From: Dioscorea cayenensis subsp. rotundata
Lineage: Eukaryota; Streptophyta; Magnoliopsida; Dioscoreales; Dioscoreaceae
DNA: 64,000 nt
Direction: 5' to 3'
NCBI RefSeq assembly: GCF_009730915.1
Contig: NC_052487.1
Location: forward strand, 19,398,529-19,462,528
Numbering within the stretch: position 1 is the first letter of the stretch; each line of letters opens with the position of its first letter. Made by a program: the position numbers and the translations under genes. The notes beneath the pieces were generated by a model. It was not told the DNA's origin. It saw only the letters and a program-made list of their open reading frames with translations, and made no database searches. Positions 25,937 through 36,624 of this stretch are shown piece by piece.

Positions 25937-27460
25937 TGGTGTGGGTGGTTGGTGTATGTATGTTCTTGTGTGGATTTGGTGATCACGTTGCTTGATTTAT
26001 TTCATGTCTGTGTCATAATAATTTGACCGTGGTGCTGTTTGTGAATTGAAGTTGAGAGAGTGCATAATTAATATTTATTGTTTTTTTTTTCCATGCTATC
26101 ACTTGTTTTTCTATAATTTATCTGGTTCAAATCATCTTTAGATTAATAGTGTTATTAAATTTTTATATTATATATTTTTTAAATAATATATATATGTTTT
26201 TTGATAAGATCGACATGTAATTAAACTACTGTAGATCAAGAGTTCAGCACCAATGCCGTGAAGTATAACTAATTAGTTTTTAAAATAAACTTTATTGATT
26301 ACAACAGATAAAATTGAAAAAGTTATTTATAATACTTATAGAATTTTTTAAATAATAATTAATTAAAAAATCTCTAATGACATGTAATTTGAACCAAAAG
26401 GGGTATAATGCATGCAATAATAAGATTTATCAATGAGAATTAATAAATGTGATGTGTGGGGAGGAAATAAATCGACTTAGTGGTTATGTATTTGCGGTAG
26501 TAAGGTTGTTTATGTTTATGAGGCTTTAAAATTGATCATTTAAATGAATTATTAATAAAAATTTTATAAGGTCAATTGGGGTTATTAATTACTTCAAATG
26601 ATGTTAGTAGGATGGAACCTAGGATTACAAGATCAAGAACACCTCACATTAACGTAGTTAGCAATGGTTGATAAAAAGTGGATAAGAGTAGTCAGCAATT
26701 CATTCCCCTTTTAATTCAAAGGTGGAGATTCCCAAGTTTACATGTGGCTTATTCATATGTTTCTTAAATAAAAAATGATGAAAATAGATGATATTAAGAT
26801 TTGTCTCCAAGCTTAAATGTGGGGGAAGGAAATAAAGTAACTTCTTGTAAAGCATCTCTGAGGTTGTTTATGTTTGTTTGACTTGTTTAAGAATATCCAT
26901 TTAACTTGAATTATTAGTGAAAATTTTATAAGTTTAAGATGAATGGAGGCAAACTTGCGTTAATATATTAATTAGTTCAAATCCTGACAAACGGATTAGA
27001 ATTTCCATATAATGATGGTAAAAAAATGGCAATAAATTTAAAAAATCTATTGATAAATGTCAAAAATGTATATCTAAAAGACATATTTTAATATATATTT
27101 AAAAAAAATAAATATTACATAATGACATGTACATTATGTTACAATTGTAGATATATATATATATATATATGTTTTTTTAATATTGATTTTAGTTCTTAAG
27201 AATTGATCATTTGACTATGCATTTTCATTTCAAAACATAGAGATTGGACTGTAAACCTGCTTCTACACACCATGGCTTTTATGTGGTTTTTTGTGCACAA
27301 GGAGATCCTCGATCACTATGCGTACACAAGAAATTTTTGTTCACATATATTAGATGGAATTTAAACACGTAATCGTTGCATAGGTGTGAAGGATATATAA
27401 TGCTTCTTTTTGATTATATATAAATAAAATGTATAGAAGAACTTGGCAACGTTTCAAGTT
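25937..27460. other. KCS 3' region and AT-rich DNA with a local direct repeat
   Basis: No gene. A diverged ~150-bp direct repeat is present at about 26446-26610 and 26812-26990, sharing GGTTGTTTATGTTT and GAATTATTA..AAAATTTTATAAG. A (TA)n run lies at 27151-27170. Confidence 0.45.
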
Positions 27461-27464
27461 CTTC

Positions 27465-27965
27465 TATGTAAGCTTATAAGGGTACAAGTTTCTTCAATAA
27501 CTCGTCAATTTATTCCAATGAATGGCAACTCAAGTAAAAAGGAGTTCTTCACTCTTCTTTCTTTCAATCATATGCTTAATTAGAAGGATTCTTGTAGTAC
27601 TAGTACCATGCATTGTGGTTGGCTTCCTTATCCCAATAAAGGAGATCCTACTTGTACTAGCAAACATGAGAAGAATAAAATGCTATGTTGAATAGAGAGA
27701 TGGAAATGGATTGTGTGTCTTATATGTAAATGACAAATGTGTGAAATATATATTCATATATATTAATATATATATATATATCTCTATATATAGATATATA
27801 GATATATACATATGTGCCACTTTTGACTTTATGCAACATGTTGGATGCTTACAGTGTAAAGGCAAATGTTAGCCATGTTAGAGTTTCACATCTCTAGATT
27901 CTGGTCCCATAAAGAAGTTGCAGGAGGAATTGCTTAGTGGGAGAATAGGTTGACGTGTTTTTCTC
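27465..27965. repeat. Direct duplication, copy B
   Basis: Second copy of the blocks described at 20470-21335, more compact. It carries AAGTAAAAAGGAGTTCTTCA at about 27533 and ATGTTAGCCATGTTAGAGTT followed by AAGAAGTTGCAGGAGGAAT at about 27866-27930. It is in the same orientation as copy A, about 7 kb away, with KCS between them. Confidence 0.7.
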
Positions 27966-28003
27966 TTTTTGGATTCTCTCTCATTGTATACATCACTCTT
28001 TAC

Positions 28004-28035
<32 letters not shown>

Positions 28036-28375
28036 ATTTTTTAAAAATAAAATTATATAAAGATAGATAGATATTCATATAATGATCATAATAAAATTAA
28101 TGTATCTAGGGATGGTCGCCTTACAGATATAAACATACAAATTAATAGAGAGTGATTTTAGTGAAAGGCTATTTAAAAACAAAATGTATATATATATATA
28201 CATATATATTAATAAATTGAATTTCACACAAGAAACAGTCTTCTCAGGTTCCCCGTTTGTTTTAGAAAGATTCTCAATATAGGAAATAGTATATATGTAA
28301 AAAGTTGTAGAATCTTTGGCCTAAGTTTTAGAAATACTAATCAGATCATGGAATTGGTGCATCATCTAATTGGAG

Positions 28376-28760
28376 AAGCATTAACTTGTTGATCTCTAAC
28401 CCTGAGCCTTGTCTCTTTAATGTCTGTGAAAATATTGATTATAAAACATGGAACCTTAATCTCAGTGCAAAATTCACAGTCAAATCTATAAGATTCTCAA
28501 CAACAGGGTTGGAGATGTCAAATAACTGCTACTATCTGAAAATGTCCTTGTTCAAAGAAGAATAAAATCTTTATAGTTGGTTTGGGATAATAAAATTCAA
28601 ATGCTAGATAAACTTGCTGGCAAGCAATGCAATAGATTCCTGATGGCCACTTGCATTCTTTGTCACTTGATAATTGAAACTGTGGAGCACCTATTTTCAG
28701 GTGTTCAATTGTAGAGTGTGTGAGAAGTCACTTTGGGCAAGTCTTTAGGCTCTTGAAGAA
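28376..28760 (+). pseudogene. LINE remnant (zinc-binding region of reverse transcriptase)
   Basis: Conceptual translation gives broken fragments of the zf-RVT region found at the C-terminus of plant LINE ORF2. These are TWNLNLSAKFTVKS, then a short spacer, then LAGKQCNRFLMATCILCH and ETVEHLF. The order and the Cys/His pattern (CxxCH...EHLF) match that domain. Several stops and frame changes are present, and no intact frame or RT core is visible. It is a dead fragment. Confidence 0.6.
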
Positions 28761-29779
28761 CTACCAACATTCTTTTGATGCTCTCGTGGCCTTTGAAGAA
28801 TTAAAAGCTATTGTTTGTGTCATTTGTTTAGAGTTGCATATTGTTTGATGATTTCACATTCTCTCTTACCTCTGCTTTGGCAAAAATTATTCATATGTAC
28901 TTGATTGCCTGCAATTCCAAATTAAGATGAAGAGGATCAAGTTAGAAGATTTCATGAGTACTGCCAAGCTTAGCTTTAACTTTGTGGGACCCCAAGCACA
29001 AAAGAAGGACCCTGGAGAAACTCTACCATCACAGGCATTGGCCTAACCATCCGATTTCATTCCATCACCTCAACATCAGTTGACTGGAAGAGGCTCATCT
29101 TCAATCAAGAGTCTGTGACAACCTTGTTGTCTTATGTTGTTCTCCATTGTCTCTATCTATGTTTACTCAATGTGCTCTTATCCTAGTCACTTCCACTGGA
29201 GGAATTATGTTTTGCATTTTGTGTTTTTACTTTTGATGTTCTTATATGTATTTTATTTTTTTAATATATTTATAGTTTATTCACTTCATAAAAATAATAA
29301 TAAAATTGTTTTATTAATAAATGTTATTCTTTTTTGAGTCACAAACTAAATATGTATGATTTGAGAAAAAAAAATATAAGTGGTAAGAACTCATTAAAAT
29401 ACTCTCATGAAACTCATATAATTAATTTCAACCTTAGCTTATCTAAAAATAGCTACCCTTATTATAGGTCAAGTCACACACACACACACTCCCCCATATG
29501 GTTAATTAATTAATTAAGATCAAGCTAATCCGAACCAACTAAAACTCAGCACATCTAGAAACCCTCCTCCTAACAACAACTATAAACCTACCATACCCTT
29601 ACTTGATTATAAATATAAGCTTAATTAATCATAACCACTGCCTTACCTTACTTGATTATAAATATAAACAATTAAAAAAAAAAACTAATAGCACACCAAA
29701 AGTGCTAATCACCAAACACTTACTTAATGCTCTCCCTCTTCCTTAACACACTTGATTAAAGATCACATACGTGCTTGGC

Positions 29780-31397
29780 ATGCATGGCATGGAAGCAATG
29801 AAGCCATTGCTATCCACCTTCATGTTGATCCATAACCTAATAGTAATATTGATGACAAATAATAAACTTCATGCAATTAATGCACATGATCTCCTTGTTA
29901 TCAGTGGCGGTGGCTTCTCTTGTGAGAGTTGGCTCCTTGGAGTAGAGACTAACAACGTGAGAGGGTGGAAGACGGTGCCACGGGGTTGTGAGAGCTTCGT
30001 CGGGCAGTATATGATCGGTAAGCGATACGGCGAGGACTTGGCGATGGTGGTCGGAGAGGCAGAGAAGTATGCGAGAGGGTTGAAGCTTGGAGGTGATGGA
30101 AAGGAGGTTTGGGTCTTTGATGTTGATGACACTGCTCTCTCTAACTTGCCTTTCTATGCTCATAGGGGATTTGGGTAATGTTAATTAATTAGTTAATTGA
30201 TTAATTAACTTTGTTAATTTTTGAATTTATTTTGAATTTGATTTAGATGCATGTGTGTACATGTTAAGAGTTTGTTTATTAATGTGTTAGGATGTATTTG
30301 GTGAGTGTTAGTTGGTTAGAGAGAAATTTGCATGTTTGGTATTGTTGGTGTTATTAATTATTAGCATCAATTGAAATAGAACCATTTGGGAATTAGAGGG
30401 TATTCTAAGTTTTTTAAGCAAATGGGAATTGTTTGAATAAGAATATTTTTTTAATAAAAATTTTAAAAACTTGTTAATTAATTATATTAAAATTTTAGTT
30501 AGCATTTTTGAAATTAAATTTCAAAGAAATTTGAATTAATTTGGGACATCACAATAAATTATAATGCATTCATTGTTTCAAGAAGATAAGTAAACTAAAA
30601 TTCAAAATTTAATTTTTTTGGTGAAAAAAAAATAATTTAGCTTATATATACATAGTTTTTTTTCTTTTGAAAATAAAAATATACAATCAATCTTAATCGA
30701 AAACTATGATTTTTCCCCATTTAACACTAAATGCACTTTTTTTTGTTGGGCTTTCTGGCCCTAATTTAGTTTCATGATATATATATATATATATATATAT
30801 TTACTAAGTATTTTCATGATATTACATGATATTACATGATTTATTAATTTCAGCAATACAAATGCCTCATTTATTTATTTTGAAGGGCAAGGGCATATAA
30901 TAAAAGTGAGTTTGATGTTTGGGTAAACAAAAGCAGAAGACCAGCAGTGCAACAAAGTTTAAGGCTATACAAGACCCTCTTGTCTTTAGGCATCAAAGTT
31001 ATGTTCCTAGGTACTGATTTTGAGCATGATAGAGACATCATTTCTGCCAATCTGAGGAAGGTTGGATATATTACTTGGGAGAAATTATTATTAAGGTAAT
31101 CTCAAATTTATTATTTATTTATGTTTCACATAAAGTATCATTATTATTAAATGGATTTTGACATGCATTTTTTTAACAAATTATTATTTTTTTAAAAATA
31201 ATTTGTGATATATGTTTGGCAGAATACCAAAAGTCAAATTATCTACAATCTCATTTAAATCTAGTGAAAGGAAGAAATTACAACAAGAAGGTTACAAAAT
31301 TGTCGGTAATATTGGAGATCAATGGAGTGATATTTTAGGTACACCAGAAGGTGACCGCACATTCAAGCTACCGAACCCAATGTACTATGTTAATTAA
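29780..31397 (+). CDS. Class-B HAD acid phosphatase (vegetative storage protein-like), 3 exons
   Basis: Exons 29780-30174, 30886-31095 and 31223-31397 give about 259 aa. An N-terminal hydrophobic segment (after KPLLSTFMLIHNL) is a likely signal peptide, so the protein is probably secreted or vacuolar. HAD motif I is intact: FDVDDTALSN, first Asp at about residue 114. Motif II, normally LLTGR in this family, reads FLGTDFEHDR. The C-terminal Lys and Asp region (SSERKKL, then GDQWSDILG) and the end TFKLPNPMYYVN are typical. Other in-frame ATGs at 29789 and 29798 could be used; the first ATG is chosen here. The family includes true acid phosphatases and storage proteins with weak activity. The altered motif II leaves activity uncertain. 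A paralogue lies convergently at 36579-39305. Confidence 0.9.
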
Positions 31398-31729
31398 TTT
31401 TTAAAATTTTAAAATAATTTTATAAAAATTATTTTATAAACGACCCTCTCAATATGGTAGTATTTTATTCTTCATTTTCCTTATCAATAGGATACATCAT
31501 CGGAATATAAGTCATAACTGATAAATTAGCTAACTATGAACAAATAAACCTTTCTTTATCTGTTTTTGTTTCACCTGCTAGATGGGTTTTTAGAGATCAT
31601 CATTGAGTGTGGATTTGTATTTTGAGAGTGATCTTAGCTAGTTTGTTATTTTATTTTGGTTTTAATTGCTTCAATGACTTTGTAAAAAAAAAAAAATAGA
31701 AATAAAAAATTACAGGTTCAAATCCTGTC

Positions 31730-32265
31730 AATCTATATAAGAGTGTATTAGATTTATATTTAATTACAATTAAACTAACATATAATAGTGGATAACGGGT
31801 TTGTTTAAAGAATAATAATGAATAATCAAACTTTACACGAGAATAATATAAAAAATGCATCTAAAAAGAAAATGTTCGTTGCATAATTGCCTGAAAAATC
31901 CAAAAGGACAGTTGGAAAGGAGCTGCTCAATTTTTATAATTCAAATAAATAATGGGCCTGTTTTCTTTTTGGTGCCACTTGCTTAATATTTAACTATTTT
32001 TGTATGACTAATATTTTTTAAATTTTTTAAAAAAGAAATAAAAACTTTTTATTGCATGTCTAAAAACAATCCAACTGTAACTTAATCTTAGTTAACCAAT
32101 AAAAACAATTAAAATTCCAATTAACCAATAAAAAAAACTCCAATTTTAGCTGCCTATCAGACCTTATGTTTATTATTAAAATAAAAAAACTTCCAAGACG
32201 TTTTGGTTTTGACTTTTAGTTTTTACCCGATTTTCATCATGCTCTTTTACTTTCTTGCTTTATTA
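31730..32265 (+). repeat. Dispersed repeat, copy 1 (inverted relative to 42285-42815)
   Basis: About 530 bp that matches the reverse complement of 42285-42815 along its length. Shared segments include GCATGTCTAAAAA, CTTAATCTTAGTTA, TTTTAGCTGCCTATC and TTTGACTTTTAGTTTTTACC. No coding frame. It lies just downstream of the acid phosphatase gene. It may be a non-autonomous element of unknown class. Confidence 0.75.
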
Positions 32266-32790
32266 TTATTAATATATAATTTTTTTTATAAAAATAAGTA
32301 AATCACAAGTATATTAAAAAAAGTAGCGTAAGAACAAACAAAAGGAACTACTAAAGCCTGATCACAAGAATAATTCCAGTAAAGCAGTAAATCACCGAAA
32401 TACACAAAAGAAGGAAAACAACAAAATAAGAAAGGCCCGTACATAACATAAGGAGGAAAAAAATTTACCATTAATTTTTATATATGCTCCATAAGAAAAA
32501 CATTTACAAATATATAACATAAAACATACATATGCCTCTGAATTATTTTTTAAAATATCATTTTTGCCATGAATTTTTGAATTGAGTTATATTTTTGGGG
32601 TGGGATTCTAGCGAATTAAAATGATTCCTTTTTAAAATATTTGTCTAAAATTTTCTATATACAAATATGTAAAAAAAATGATTTACAGTGATTTTAACCT
32701 AATTATTATTATTTTTCAACAAAAGCATATCTGCTTACAATATTAATTATATATATATATATATGACAAATATGAAAAAATTACACAAAT

Positions 32791-33706
32791 CACTACAAGA
32801 AAATTACTGTTTACAAACAGTAATTTAAGTTTCTAATCCGTTCTTAAAGTGAATTAGCAACAGATCAGAAACGGAATTTATCTGTTTTGAATACCCTTGT
32901 TTCTAATTTGAATAGAAACGGAAAAATATTCCGTTTCTAAATTTAGAAACGGAAAGCATTATATTTCTAATTTTTGAAAAATTAAAACGGAATAAGATGT
33001 GTTGCTAATCCGTTCTAAGTTACAAAAATAGAAATGGATTCCAAACGGAATATTTTCTATTTTATTTTTGTTCCCCTATTAGAAACAATAGCTTTTTTGT
33101 TCCTAATCCGTTCCTAAAGTTTTTTTTAAAATTAAAAACAATATTCAAACAAATAAATCCATTTCTAATCCGTGTCAATAAAATAAAATAAAAATTATAT
33201 CCCTAATTATTTTTAAAAACCTGCTACATAAATTTTTAACCTAGAACACCAACAAATAAGATAAACTCATCAATTCATACAAAAAGAAATATTTAAGTAT
33301 ATATGTTCAACACAAAAATAATAAGTATACGACAAATACAACTATAAGCCAACATCATGATCATCGATGAGTCGGTTTGTGAGCCACGTGTGAGTAAGCA
33401 TGCATCTGTGAAGAATCCTCCTCTCAAAACTCATCATCATGTCCTTCATTTGACGCATCATCTCCGCACGATATTGGTCCCTCTCCTCTTTCATTTCAAG
33501 CAAACTTTGTTGAAGCTCCTTGTTATTATTTTGTACTTGGCCAAGCGTCTGTTGAAGCCTCTCCTCACAATCTTGGACTTGGTCAAGTGTTTGTTGAAGC
33601 CTCTCCTCACAATCTTGGACTTGACTAAGAGTTTGACGCAAATCTCTAACCTCAGCATGTAGTGCCTCAGATGATGAACCTGTGGACAAACTCGAAGATG
33701 AATGTG
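32791..33706 (+). mobile_element. CACTA (En/Spm) element, left end to gap
   Basis: Starts CACTACAAGAAAATTACTGT, followed by about 250 bp closely similar to the start of the 21958 element (e.g. AATAAGATGTGTTGCTAATC in both). The element runs into the 1000-N gap. No right terminus is seen after the gap, so its true length is unknown. It carries a transposase fragment on the minus strand. Confidence 0.85.
33342..33706 (-). pseudogene. C-terminal part of a CACTA-associated plant transposase (Ptta/En/Spm, Transposase_24 type)
   Basis: The minus-strand frame entering from the gap encodes a strongly predicted coiled coil: heptad-like repeats with VQDCEERLQQTL twice and a diverged third unit, then KEERDQYRAEMMRQMKDMMM, ending at a stop near 33342. 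This is typical of the C-terminus of the small Ptta/En/Spm transposase-like proteins beside CACTA transposases. The N-terminal part lies in the gap, so intactness cannot be judged. The 42-bp DNA repeat behind the coiled coil is visible at about 33553-33630. Confidence 0.65.
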
Positions 33707-34706
33707 NNNNNNNNNNNNNNNNNNNNNNNNNNNNNNNNNNNNNNNNNNNNNNNNNNNNNNNNNNNNNNNNNNNNNNNNNNNNNNNNNNNNNNNNNNNNNN
33801 NNNNNNNNNNNNNNNNNNNNNNNNNNNNNNNNNNNNNNNNNNNNNNNNNNNNNNNNNNNNNNNNNNNNNNNNNNNNNNNNNNNNNNNNNNNNNNNNNNNN
33901 NNNNNNNNNNNNNNNNNNNNNNNNNNNNNNNNNNNNNNNNNNNNNNNNNNNNNNNNNNNNNNNNNNNNNNNNNNNNNNNNNNNNNNNNNNNNNNNNNNNN
34001 NNNNNNNNNNNNNNNNNNNNNNNNNNNNNNNNNNNNNNNNNNNNNNNNNNNNNNNNNNNNNNNNNNNNNNNNNNNNNNNNNNNNNNNNNNNNNNNNNNNN
34101 NNNNNNNNNNNNNNNNNNNNNNNNNNNNNNNNNNNNNNNNNNNNNNNNNNNNNNNNNNNNNNNNNNNNNNNNNNNNNNNNNNNNNNNNNNNNNNNNNNNN
34201 NNNNNNNNNNNNNNNNNNNNNNNNNNNNNNNNNNNNNNNNNNNNNNNNNNNNNNNNNNNNNNNNNNNNNNNNNNNNNNNNNNNNNNNNNNNNNNNNNNNN
34301 NNNNNNNNNNNNNNNNNNNNNNNNNNNNNNNNNNNNNNNNNNNNNNNNNNNNNNNNNNNNNNNNNNNNNNNNNNNNNNNNNNNNNNNNNNNNNNNNNNNN
34401 NNNNNNNNNNNNNNNNNNNNNNNNNNNNNNNNNNNNNNNNNNNNNNNNNNNNNNNNNNNNNNNNNNNNNNNNNNNNNNNNNNNNNNNNNNNNNNNNNNNN
34501 NNNNNNNNNNNNNNNNNNNNNNNNNNNNNNNNNNNNNNNNNNNNNNNNNNNNNNNNNNNNNNNNNNNNNNNNNNNNNNNNNNNNNNNNNNNNNNNNNNNN
34601 NNNNNNNNNNNNNNNNNNNNNNNNNNNNNNNNNNNNNNNNNNNNNNNNNNNNNNNNNNNNNNNNNNNNNNNNNNNNNNNNNNNNNNNNNNNNNNNNNNNN
34701 NNNNNN
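33707..34706. other. Assembly gap (1000 N)
   Basis: Exactly 1000 N, a placeholder length. Nothing can be said about its content, and open frames spanning it are artefacts. Confidence 1.
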
Positions 34707-35590
34707 AAATTAAATTCAAACTAAATAAAGTGGTCCATAACTTATCTGGTGGAATCCTAATTTAACTCTAATTGGCACTTTGAATTGTGATCTAACTCAA
34801 ACCTTTGAATTGAGTTAATCCTTTGATGGAAAGGATTATATATGCGACAAAGACTGGGGGTCCCCAATCTATCGTTCTTGAAAAATACCTAGCTCCATCG
34901 TGGGAGAGGACGGGATAGATTGGAAGAGTTTCTGGTTAGTTCAAGCGTGGACTCAAGGCTCTCGCCGTCTTCAACAAATTGCTATGGCTGGAGGTAAGTG
35001 ATCATGCTTCCGCATATAATATACGACATAGATGTCGTAATTAAGTCTGATAAAACCTAACAATCCTCGCTTATATATATATATATATAGATGAGCTATG
35101 TGTTGGAGATATTAAGCATGTACAAGTTCTACAATGTTAATGCCCTTATCTAGTTATCTTGCCTGAATTCAAGTTTGAACCTACTTCAAAAATAGTAAAA
35201 GTGTTTGTACAAATACTTGAGAAGTTTTATAAATTTTTGTTTTCAAAAACAATAAAACAAAGGTGGAGAAAATTTTTTAAAAAAATTATAATTTAAAATT
35301 GTAAAATTTTTTAAATCGATAAAATACAAAGATAAACAAATAACCCCAATCTTAATTTTATTTTTCTGACTCTTTTGATCTATACTATTTGAGATAGGTT
35401 TGTTGTACCATGTCACATCTTCAACCTATGGAGCCCTAGTCTTAGAAAGCGAGGCTCAACTTAATTTTAGGTGATCATCCAAATAATAAAACATTTGGAG
35501 AAAATTTAAAATATTTACTTAAAAAAATAAGTTTATAGGTGGCACAGTGTATCATTAAAAAAAAATCAAAAATAAAATTGTAGTCCATGG
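34707..35590. other. Unassigned sequence right of the gap
   Basis: About 300 bp of moderate GC (34780-35060) stand out, including GACTGGGGGTCCCC and CGTGGGAGAGGACGGGATAG, followed by AT-rich DNA. The compositional change resembles the edge of an LTR or a captured exon, but no terminal motif or duplication is seen. No gene called. Confidence 0.35.
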
Positions 35591-35599
35591 ATGATTACT

Positions 35600-36345
35600 T
35601 GGTAGTATTTGGATAGTGGAATATAATATTCCATAGATGGGAGATATCCATGGATGAAATATCCATGGATGGGAATATCCATGTTTAAGTGTTTGGTTTG
35701 AGGGATTTAATAGTAAGGATAAAGATTGTTTGGTGTTTGGTTAGAGCGATAAGGATATGTAAATATTTGGATATCCATTTTTAAGTATGTATTTGATTTA
35801 AATAACGGATATTAATAGATAAATTTTTTATTTATTTAGCATGAAATATTTTTAATGGATTATTAATTAATAACATAATAGACGGAAACTATTATGAATA
35901 ACCAAAAGTTAAAATTAAGAATGTATTTTCAAATTATCATTAAAAAATATTTTTAAATTTTTTAATTTAATTTAATTAATGGATGATATTTTTAATTTAT
36001 TTAAATTTAAATATTTTAGGAAGTATTTAATTTTTAAATAACAAATAATTAATAAAAATATATTTTATTTATTTATTTTAAATTATTTTAATGGATTATT
36101 AATGAATAACATATTTATTTATCATTCAACTTAACTTTTTAGTTGAAGTTAATTAGTTTGAAATATTTAGAGAGATGGAAATAGATGAAAGAAGGAGAGA
36201 GAGAAAGGGATGAGATGGTGGGATGCCACTCATCCCATTTTCAGGGATGGGAGACATCCCCATCCAGCCCCATCCAGGAAACCAAACACCTAGATGGGGC
36301 TGTAGCCCTGGATATCCCATCCCTATTCTGGGATGCATGTTAGTT
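35600..36345. mobile_element. MITE-like element with GGATGGGATATCC-type inverted ends
   Basis: The left part repeats ATATCCATGGATGGGAATAT and then AAGTGTTTGGTTTG. The right part reads CCAAACACCTAGATGGGGCT and then GGATATCCCATCCC, so the order is mirrored. The middle is AT-rich and non-coding. The GTGTTTGGTT signature is common in plant Harbinger/Tourist-type MITEs. Boundaries and target duplication are not resolved. Confidence 0.5.
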
Positions 36346-36536
36346 TTAAAAAGCATTTATTTTAATATTATTGATGAGCTTTCTATTCCTGATTTCGTTT
36401 TTTTTTTAAATTTTATTGATGGCGTTTTAATATAAATGCACATATACGTAAAGATAATATTAAAATTTGATAAAAACTAGAATAAAAATAAAAACCCACT
36501 TTAAGGAATGAAAAGGGGCATTTCAAATAGCGAAAG

Positions 36537-36624
36537 TGGGCAGCTTGAAGGATCTTGAGATTATAATTATAATTACAATCATGCAATGAAGTAGAGTGGG
36601 TTGGGCAGCTTGAAGGATCTTGAG
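36537..36624. repeat. Short direct repeat at the end of the acid phosphatase gene
   Basis: GGGCAGCTTGAAGGATCTTG occurs at about 36538 and again at about 36603, 65 bp apart. The second copy is the coding end of exon 3. The first lies just past the stop codon, in the 3' UTR. Confidence 0.8.

Noticed and set aside
31711-31726. CAGGTTCAAATCCTG looks like a tRNA T-arm / B box
   Set aside because: No A box, anticodon arm or acceptor stem can be formed with the preceding T- and A-rich sequence; not a tRNA.
33662-34765. Frames of 340-367 residues
   Set aside because: They run through 1000 N of assembly gap and are meaningless.
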